From the NCBI GenBank assembly GCA_023664385.1, contig JAMPFU010000001.1:1-64000 (forward strand): a stretch of DNA of 64,000 nt. Reading direction: 5' to 3'. Below the pieces are notes generated by a model. The model did no database searches. It saw only the letters and a program-made list of their open reading frames with translations, and was not told where the DNA came from. Position numbers and translations under genes: made by a program. This stretch comes from Clostridium sp. Its GTDB lineage: Bacteria > Bacillota > Clostridia > Lachnospirales > Lachnospiraceae. Below are positions 58,054 to 64,000 of this stretch, piece by piece (the first letter of the stretch is position 1; each line of letters begins with the position of its first letter).

Positions 58054-61000
58054 TTACACCCACTTATTTAACGTGTCCATAAGCTGCTGGAAATTTATCG
58101 GCTTGGAAACATGCTGGTTCATTCCCGCATTTTTTGCCGCCTGTATGTCCTCGTTAAAGGCATTTGCCGTCATGGCAACAATCGGCACTCGCATTGTATA
58201 TTCCCTTGGCAGGGAGCGTATGGCTCTTGCTGCGTCATATCCGTTCATGACAGGCATCTGTATATCCATAAATATGATGTCGTAGTAATCATCTTCAATT
58301 GCAGTCATAATATCAAGGGCTTCTTTTCCATTTTTCGCATGGTCAACCTCAAGTCCTGCCATTTTAAGTATCTCCATTGCTATCTCTGTATTTAATTCAT
58401 TGTCCTCAACAAGCAACGCCCTTTTTCCACTAAAGTCATTCCTTATAATGCTTTCGAGCGTCTTTTTATCTTCCTCCCGCATCTCGCATTTCATAAGCGT
58501 TGAGAATACATATGCCATTCTTGATTTAAACAACGGCTTTGATATAAATGCGTTTGCGCCTGCCGCCCTTGCCTCAAGCTCAATATCCGACCAGTCATAT
58601 GTAGATATAATAATGATAGGAACGTCCTTCCCCACACGCTTCCTGATCTGCCTTGTCGTTTCTATGCCATCCATATCAGGCATTTTCCAATCTAAGATAA
58701 CGGCAAAATAATCATCATCATTTTCATGTCTTTGCACAACCTGTTCAACAGCCTCCTTACCCGAAAGCACCCATTCACCCTTCATTCCAAGCTCGGAAAG
58801 CACCATGCATGCCATCTCACAGGCAATATCATCATCATCTGCCACAAGTATCGGCAGATCAATAAATTCCTTATATGAAAAATTTTCATTATCATCTTGG
58901 AGCTTGAGTATGACCGTAACGGTTATTCTCGTTCCCTCATCGACTCTGCTTTCAAGCTTAATGCTTCCATTCATCATCTCAACAACATTTTTTGTGATTG
59001 CCATTCCAAGTCCCGTACCCTGTATTTTATTGATACGTGAATCCTCAGCCCTTGTGAAAGGCTCAAAGAAATGCTTTTGAAATTCCTCATCCATTCCGAT
59101 TCCGTTATCTGAAAAAACAAATTCATAGCACCCGAGATTCGGTTTATTAATCGGTTTTTCTGAAATGATAAGCTCTATTTTTCCACCATCAGGCGTGTAC
59201 TTTACAGCATTGCTCATAAGATTTGTAAATACCTGCTCCAAACGCTGACTGTCGCCGATAACCCTTTCATGGGAAATTCCCTTTATCGTTACTTTAAGCT
59301 CATGCCCCTTTGCATCTATCTGCGGCTTCATCATCGTAAGCAGATGGTCAACAACATCCGGAATTGAAAATGCATCATCGTTTAAGCTGAGCTTGCCTGA
59401 TTCAATTTTGCTCATGTCAAGCACCTCATTGATAAGTCCGAGAAGATGCTTGCTTGATACGGTAATTTTAGCCAGGCAGTCAGCAACACGCTCCTTGTTA
59501 TCTATATTTGTGGCAGCGATTGCAGTCATTCCTATAATGGCATTCATCGGCGTTCTTATGTCATGGCTCATATTTGCAAGGAAGTTTGTTTTTGCCAAAT
59601 TAGCTTTTGTTGCCGACTCATAAGCCGCCATAAGCGCCTCCTGCTGTACAAACTCACGCTGCTTTTGTTCATCAATATACTGTGCTGTAACAAGCGCCTG
59701 ATATGTCCTGCCGTCATCATAACGCCTCACGGCAATAAAGCTAATTCTTACCCACCTTTTTCTTACGCTCAGGCAATCGAAATTGACGACACGATTATTC
59801 TGAAGCCTGTCACAAAGGGTGCTTATGTCCGTAAACTTCAAAAGCTCCTTGCGAAAGTCCGCCTCAATTTCAGTTTCAGCCACCTCGGCAAATGCCTCCG
59901 TTATGCTTCTTCCCAAATAAAAATAATTGCCAAAATTACCGACATCAATTGTCTCTGCAATCGTTCCTGTTTCCAAATCTATAAGAATATTGCAAAAATA
60001 TATATTGCCGATTGCACTTATAATTGCAATTTTTTCCAATTCAGATTCAAGGGTTGCCTGAAGCTCCTCATTTAATGCAGTAAGCTCCTCCTTCGCCTGC
60101 AAAATCTCTTTGACACGGCTTTCCTCACGTTTTTTATCCTCAGTGATATCCTCCGCTATGATAACTGCATAAATGTGTCCTGTCAGCTCATCCTCCGACA
60201 AAAGCGCCGAAACTCTGGAATATCTGTCCGTAACAGAGCTGTAATATTCAGTTACAACATTCGTCTTTCCCTGCTCATACTGCTCTCTAAGGCCTTCGCA
60301 GGAAAAAACATCCGCATTTTCCCTGTTTAATATTTTAATCTTATACTTTGCAATATAAATTTTATTCAGCACATCAAAGCTTACAGGCAGATTAAGCTCT
60401 AACTCCGTTATGATATCAATGCCATGTCCTGACCGAAACCTATCGTATATGATGCCCTCCGTCAAATCAAAGGAATAACAATATTCACAATTGCTTGAAA
60501 GTGCGTCACGATACCTTTTCTTTTCCTGTGACAATCTGAAATTCTGTTTTTCGATTTCCTTTCTTTCCACAAACACATTCTTCCTGACACCGATAAATGA
60601 GCCAAGCGCAGCCAGACAATCTATAATCAATTTTGTAAATTCATCAGGCGCATTGTCAGCACCCAAAAAGCCAATCATTTTATTTTCGGACATAATAGGC
60701 GCAAGAATAATGTTCCTTACATTCCGTTTTACAAGCAGCTCATACACTTCCTGCTGGGAATTTTTTATATTCTCCACATCGTCAACATGAATGCAATTGC
60801 CACTCCCCAGCTCCTCCAGCCATTGCACTATAATCTTTGACGACAGGCTTCCAAACTCATCACGCTTGACACCTAAGCCTTCCTCGCGCCACTCATAAGT
60901 TTTGGCATAGTGGTCGTCATATTCCTCAAAAATATACATTCTCCCGACCTTTAAATACGAGCCAATATTGGCAAGCATATTATTCATTGCAAGGTCAAAA

Positions 61001-61131
61001 TCTTTTTCTGCCGTAAGCCTTGTAATCTCCTCCAAAATAATTTTAGAGGCATCAATTTCCTTATTCAGCACGGATAATTTCTTTTCTTCAGACACATCTG
61101 CTAAAACACCATTGTTATCAACATTTTTCAT
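58054..61131 (-). CDS. Hybrid histidine kinase: GAF, PAS, kinase, two receiver domains
   Basis: About 1025 residues, no clear transmembrane segment, so cytoplasmic. Order: GAF domain (about 20-180, LAPIMSENKMIGFLG), PAS-like regions (about 200-330 and 370-500), coiled coil, HisKA with FLANMSHDIRTPMNAIIG (about 525-590), HATPase_c with NLMSNAVKYTPDGG and GTGLGMAITKNVVEMM (about 635-750), receiver 1 with Asp in ILDWKMPDMDG (about 765-885) and receiver 2 with Asp in IIFMDIQMPVMNGY (about 905-1025). No HPt domain is seen, so a separate phosphotransferase or output is needed. ATG 61131 has AGGAGG upstream; the leader carries the shared pre-SD motif. Confidence 0.92.
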   Translation of the reverse strand: MKNVDNNGVLADVSEEKKLSVLNKEIDASKIILEEITRLTAEKDFDLAMNNMLANIGSYLKVGRMYIFEEYDDHYAKTYEWREEGLGVKRDEFGSLSSKIIVQWLEELGSGNCIHVDDVENIKNSQQEVYELLVKRNVRNIILAPIMSENKMIGFLGADNAPDEFTKLIIDCLAALGSFIGVRKNVFVERKEIEKQNFRLSQEKKRYRDALSSNCEYCYSFDLTEGIIYDRFRSGHGIDIITELELNLPVSFDVLNKIYIAKYKIKILNRENADVFSCEGLREQYEQGKTNVVTEYYSSVTDRYSRVSALLSEDELTGHIYAVIIAEDITEDKKREESRVKEILQAKEELTALNEELQATLESELEKIAIISAIGNIYFCNILIDLETGTIAETIDVGNFGNYFYLGRSITEAFAEVAETEIEADFRKELLKFTDISTLCDRLQNNRVVNFDCLSVRKRWVRISFIAVRRYDDGRTYQALVTAQYIDEQKQREFVQQEALMAAYESATKANLAKTNFLANMSHDIRTPMNAIIGMTAIAATNIDNKERVADCLAKITVSSKHLLGLINEVLDMSKIESGKLSLNDDAFSIPDVVDHLLTMMKPQIDAKGHELKVTIKGISHERVIGDSQRLEQVFTNLMSNAVKYTPDGGKIELIISEKPINKPNLGCYEFVFSDNGIGMDEEFQKHFFEPFTRAEDSRINKIQGTGLGMAITKNVVEMMNGSIKLESRVDEGTRITVTVILKLQDDNENFSYKEFIDLPILVADDDDIACEMACMVLSELGMKGEWVLSGKEAVEQVVQRHENDDDYFAVILDWKMPDMDGIETTRQIRKRVGKDVPIIIISTYDWSDIELEARAAGANAFISKPLFKSRMAYVFSTLMKCEMREEDKKTLESIIRNDFSGKRALLVEDNELNTEIAMEILKMAGLEVDHAKNGKEALDIMTAIEDDYYDIIFMDIQMPVMNGYDAARAIRSLPREYTMRVPIVAMTANAFNEDIQAAKNAGMNQHVSKPINFQQLMDTLNKWV

Positions 61132-61148
61132 AACAGATCCTCCTATTC

Positions 61149-61166
61149 TTGAACATCGCCGCATCC
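61149..61166 (-). promoter_or_regulatory. Shared pre-SD leader motif, hybrid kinase copy
   Basis: Read toward the gene: GGATGCGGCGATGTTCAA, five bases before AGGAGG. It is almost identical to the galE copy (one difference in 18). Here AACATC just upstream can pair with GATGTT of the motif. Confidence 0.6.
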
Positions 61167-61209
61167 TAAAGATGTTATTTTTCTCATTGAAAAGTCTCTC
61201 GCCCGAAAA

Positions 61210-62289
61210 TTAGCTCTGCTCCTGCATCTTGCTTAGCTTTGCTGCCTGGTCGGCAGCAATGCAGGCATCTATAATTTCCTGTATCTCGCCATTCATAATC
61301 TTATCAAGCTTATACAATGTAAGTCCAATTCTATGGTCGGTAACACGTCCCTGTGGAAAATTGTAGGTACGGATTTTTTCCGAACGGTCGCCTGTTCCAA
61401 TCTGGCTTTTTCTAAGGTCTGCCTCCTCGTCATGCCGCTTCTGCATCTCAAGATCCAAAAGCTTTGCACGAAGAAGCGCAAATGCCTTCGCCTTGTTTTG
61501 AAGCTGTGACTTCTCGGTTTGGCTATACACCACAATGCCGGTTGGATAATGGGTAAGTCTTACGGCAGAATCCGTTGTATTGACACACTGTCCTCCGTTT
61601 CCTGACGCCCTCATAACATCTATCCTGTAATCCTTTTCAGGTATATCTATCTCGTCAATTTCCTCCGCCTCAGGAAGAACGGCAACACTTGCCGTTGACG
61701 TGTGGATGCGTCCACCCGATTCCGTCTCAGGCACACGCTGGACACGATGTACACCGCTTTCATATTTGAGTACAGAGTATGCCCCCTGTCCCGTTACCAT
61801 AAATGTAACCGACTTCATACCGCCAATTCCAATTTCCTCAACGCTTGCAAGCTCACATTTCCATCGTCTGCCCTCAGCATAATGGACATACATACGGTAA
61901 AGCTCCGCCGCAAAAAGCGCCGCCTCATCTCCTCCTGCGCCTGCACGTATCTCCACAATAACATTCTTATCATCGTTCGGATCCTTCGGAAGAAGCAATA
62001 TCTTCAAGGCATTTTCACACGCCTCAAGCTCCTCCTTTGCAGCGTTAAGCTCCTCCTTCGCAAGCTCGCGAAGCTCCTCGTCGCTTTCCTCGTCAAGCAT
62101 TGTAAGGCTGTCATCGATTGTCTGCTTTGCAGCCTTATACTCGTTATACTTATCCACAATCGGCGCAAGCTCACTCTGCTCCTTCATAAGTCTTCTGAAT
62201 TTATCCTGGTCGCTTACAACAGCAGGGTCGCTTAACAAATTCTGAAGCTCCTCAAGCCTTGCAACCAAATCCTCCAATTTATCAAACAT
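61210..62289 (-). CDS. prfA: Peptide chain release factor 1
   Basis: 359 residues, normal for RF1. The GGQ that triggers peptidyl-tRNA hydrolysis lies in [18 protein letters not shown], and the domain 2 anticodon-like region has [24 protein letters not shown] 62289 follows GGAGG; an in-frame codon 12 residues upstream lacks support. Next to prmC, which methylates the GGQ glutamine, as in most bacteria. Confidence 0.97.
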   Translation of the reverse strand: MFDKLEDLVARLEELQNLLSDPAVVSDQDKFRRLMKEQSELAPIVDKYNEYKAAKQTIDDSLTMLDEESDEELRELAKEELNAAKEELEACENALKILLLPKDPNDDKNVIVEIRAGAGGDEAALFAAELYRMYVHYAEGRRWKCELASVEEIGIGGMKSVTFMVTGQGAYSVLKYESGVHRVQRVPETESGGRIHTSTASVAVLPEAEEIDEIDIPEKDYRIDVMRASGNGGQCVNTTDSAVRLTHYPTGIVVYSQTEKSQLQNKAKAFALLRAKLLDLEMQKRHDEEADLRKSQIGTGDRSEKIRTYNFPQGRVTDHRIGLTLYKLDKIMNGEIQEIIDACIAADQAAKLSKMQEQS

Positions 62290-62336
62290 TGATTTATCCT
62301 CCAAATTTATACTTACAATACACAAAATATATTCGT

Positions 62337-63242
62337 CTACAGCCTAAACTTGTCCCTCATATATGCCGAAACAACTCTGTCAAGTCCCGCATAATCTCGG
62401 GTAAGCTCTATATCACTATATCCGTTATCTACAAGGAGACTGTAAACTGCATCGTACTGATTATAACCGATTTCACATATAAAACATCCGTTTTCACTTA
62501 AATAATTCCTCGCTTCTTTTATTATTCTTCTGTAGAAATAAAGTCCATCCTCCATGCCGTCAAGCGCAAGTCTCGGCTCAAAGCGGCTTACCTCCTCCAT
62601 AAGCGCATCTATGTCACTGCTTTTTATGTATGGTGGATTTGTCATAATCATATCATATAAAGCCCCACTAGTTTTTTCTGTTGCAGCATCAACCTCCGAG
62701 GAAGCTCTATATTCAAACATATCACTTTTTATTATATCACAGCTTATGTCATGTAAAAAGCTATTATTCTCAGATAATTGGACGGCATAAGGAGATAGGT
62801 CAACAAGCGTCAGCCTGTCATCAAAATTTCCCCTTTTCCTTCTTTCCAAAATATAGCTGATTCCGATACAGCCCGTACCGCAGCACATATCAAGCACATT
62901 ACAGGTCCTCTTATCCACCGTAGCCCTTAAAGCCTGCTCAACTAAAAGCTCTGTTTCCGGGCGGGGTATCAGCACATGCTCAGAAACAGTAAACGTATAA
63001 CCCATAAAATCCTGCGTTCCTATTATATACTGACAGGGATAATGCGTCCCCCTTTTTTCAATCAGCCCATTATAGGCACTGACTGCCTCATCCTCCAAAT
63101 TTTTATCAAGCTCCATAAAAAGCCTTGTGTAATCCATGCCAAGAACGTGCATTGCAAGAAGCCTTGCATCCCCCTCTGCATTTTCTATGCCACAGGCTTT
63201 CAGCCTGTCTGTTCCGTTTTTCAGCATATCTCTTAGAAGCAT
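62337..63242 (-). CDS. prmC: Release factor glutamine N5-methyltransferase
   Basis: 301 residues: N-terminal helical domain (about 1-75), then a SAM-dependent methyltransferase with [15 protein letters not shown] (motif I) and the catalytic NPPY in [14 protein letters not shown]. It methylates Gln of the GGQ motif of RF1/RF2. AGGAG precedes the ATG, and prfA follows after 47 bp. Confidence 0.96.
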   Translation of the reverse strand: MLLRDMLKNGTDRLKACGIENAEGDARLLAMHVLGMDYTRLFMELDKNLEDEAVSAYNGLIEKRGTHYPCQYIIGTQDFMGYTFTVSEHVLIPRPETELLVEQALRATVDKRTCNVLDMCCGTGCIGISYILERRKRGNFDDRLTLVDLSPYAVQLSENNSFLHDISCDIIKSDMFEYRASSEVDAATEKTSGALYDMIMTNPPYIKSSDIDALMEEVSRFEPRLALDGMEDGLYFYRRIIKEARNYLSENGCFICEIGYNQYDAVYSLLVDNGYSDIELTRDYAGLDRVVSAYMRDKFRL

Positions 63243-63276
63243 CTATACAATCTCCTGCCTATTCGTAAGCTTGCAG

Positions 63277-64000
63277 CTACTGGTCCTGTGAATTTAATTC
63301 CGCAAGATAGTTCCTCCAGTCAAGCACGCCCTCCACAGATTTTATCGCCACCTCAACCATATCTGCCTCGGGCTCCTTTGTCGTAAGCCTCTGCACCCAC
63401 AGTCCCGGCTTGCTAAGAAGATTTGCCACAAGCGACTCGCTTCTGCCTGCAAACCTTATAAACTCATAGGAAATTCCCGCAATTAACGGAACGAGCAGCA
63501 CTCTGTAAAGCAGCCTTAACGCCAAGGTATCTGTATCGATACACATAAATACAAGTATACTCACAATCATAACAATAAACAGAAAGCTTGTCCCACATCT
63601 CTTGTGAAAGCGTGTATGCTTCATAACATTTTCCACGGTTAAAGCATCTCCATGCTCAAGACAGTTTATACACTTATGCTCCGCCCCATGATACATATAT
63701 GTCCTTTTTATTTCCTTCATACGGGAAATAAGCACAACATATATCATAAAAATGATAAGCCTGATGATTCCTTCAATCAGACCAAGGGCAAAATGATTTT
63801 TTATGAATTTATCCAGCAGTGACGCCAAAAAAGCAGGAAGAAGCATAAAAAGCCCCACAGCTAAAACAATGGAAACGGCTACCGTACCGAACATCCATAA
63901 ATTATCCGAGCTGTCCTTGTCAGCGTTCTCTTTCCCTGCTTTTTTCGTATCAGCTTTTTCTTCCTCTATATCTTTCTTTTTTTTCTTTTCGGCTTCCGGC
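63277..64000 (-). CDS. DUF1385-family membrane protein (partial, 5' end outside the window)
   Basis: The frame stays open to the window edge, giving 241 visible residues. The visible part has a charged linker (KKKKKDIEEEKADTKKAG) then several transmembrane segments and the DUF1385 core with MYHGAEHKCINCLEHGD and RFHKRCGTSFLFIVMIVS, a Cys/His-rich motif. An internal ATG at 63894 is not the likely start, since family members have about 100 more N-terminal residues. DUF1385-prmC-prfA (often behind rpmE) is a conserved Firmicutes order. Function unknown. Confidence 0.9.
   Translation of the reverse strand, partial: PEAEKKKKKDIEEEKADTKKAGKENADKDSSDNLWMFGTVAVSIVLAVGLFMLLPAFLASLLDKFIKNHFALGLIEGIIRLIIFMIYVVLISRMKEIKRTYMYHGAEHKCINCLEHGDALTVENVMKHTRFHKRCGTSFLFIVMIVSILVFMCIDTDTLALRLLYRVLLVPLIAGISYEFIRFAGRSESLVANLLSKPGLWVQRLTTKEPEADMVEVAIKSVEGVLDWRNYLAELNSQDQ

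Noticed and set aside
1-64000. tRNA or rRNA genes
   Set aside because: No cloverleaf with a GTTCRAAYC-type T-arm and CCA-proximal stem, and no conserved rRNA stretches, were noticed in intergenic DNA on either strand; a covariance search would be needed to be certain.

Overview
The window looks like chromosome from an anaerobic, endospore-forming Firmicute, most likely a gut Lachnospiraceae (Clostridia). The grounds are moderately AT-rich DNA, strong AGGAGG ribosome sites, a complete spoIIIA operon plus spoIVB, a class II (non-HIT) galT beside a GH42 beta-galactosidase, an SPNTGD-type surface anchor, and many proteins typical of that family (DUF2975/YozG-type HTH, DUF4153, DUF2798, HD-GYP response regulator, TIGR03915/TIGR03916 repair pair). 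I see no rRNA, tRNA, CRISPR array, prophage or integrase.

Layout. 1-10.1 kb (minus strand): a lactose/galactose block in transcription order lacS-type symporter, GH42 beta-galactosidase, galK, galT, galE, followed by a Snf2-type helicase and a truncated Nudix gene. 10.2-11.2 kb: a choloylglycine-hydrolase-family amidase. 11.3-21.5 kb: the conserved Bacillus/Clostridia run asp23-nusB-xseA-xseB-ispA-dxs-tlyA-nadK-argR-recN, ending in a strong terminator, then spoIVB, which lacks its usual neighbour spo0A. 21.5-26.6 kb: spoIIIAA-AH behind a sigma-E-like promoter, with efp divergent. 27.7-36.7 kb: an accessory region with two Rpn-type nuclease/transposase copies, one broken, flanking a GNAT acetyltransferase, a small membrane protein, an alpha/beta hydrolase and odd low-complexity membrane proteins. 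It continues into a large cell-wall protein that has a divergent XRE regulator with two operator-like dyads between them, and an HD-domain protein.

36.9-40.3 kb (plus strand): a three-gene cluster of a MurT-like ligase, a GatD-like partner that appears to have lost its glutaminase residues, and a diaminobutyrate-type aminotransferase. This is the best candidate for an undescribed system. 40.4-44.5 kb: a BcrA/LanFEG-like ABC exporter with an S41 peptidase. 44.8 kb: an AT-rich, orphan PemK/MazF-like gene. 45.6-50.2 kb: a membrane glycerophosphodiesterase, an acidic protein, a MATE exporter with a structured leader, and a DUF2798 protein. 50.3-54.2 kb: DUF2975, HTH, DUF4153, response regulator and histidine kinase in one apparent operon behind a consensus promoter. 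54.5-64 kb: an HD-GYP response regulator, an SOS-controlled DNA-repair pair, a large hybrid histidine kinase, and prfA-prmC-DUF1385.

Two themes cut across the genes. First, a family of short, hairpin-rich dispersed repeats occurs at 3.5, 12.5, 26.7, 32.5 and 54.4 kb; the 32.5 kb copy interrupts a gene whose uninterrupted twin lies 4 kb away, which shows the element has moved. Second, four unrelated genes (galE, spoIVB, efp, the hybrid kinase) carry the same 18-base motif directly upstream of the Shine-Dalgarno site, always in the same orientation relative to the gene.
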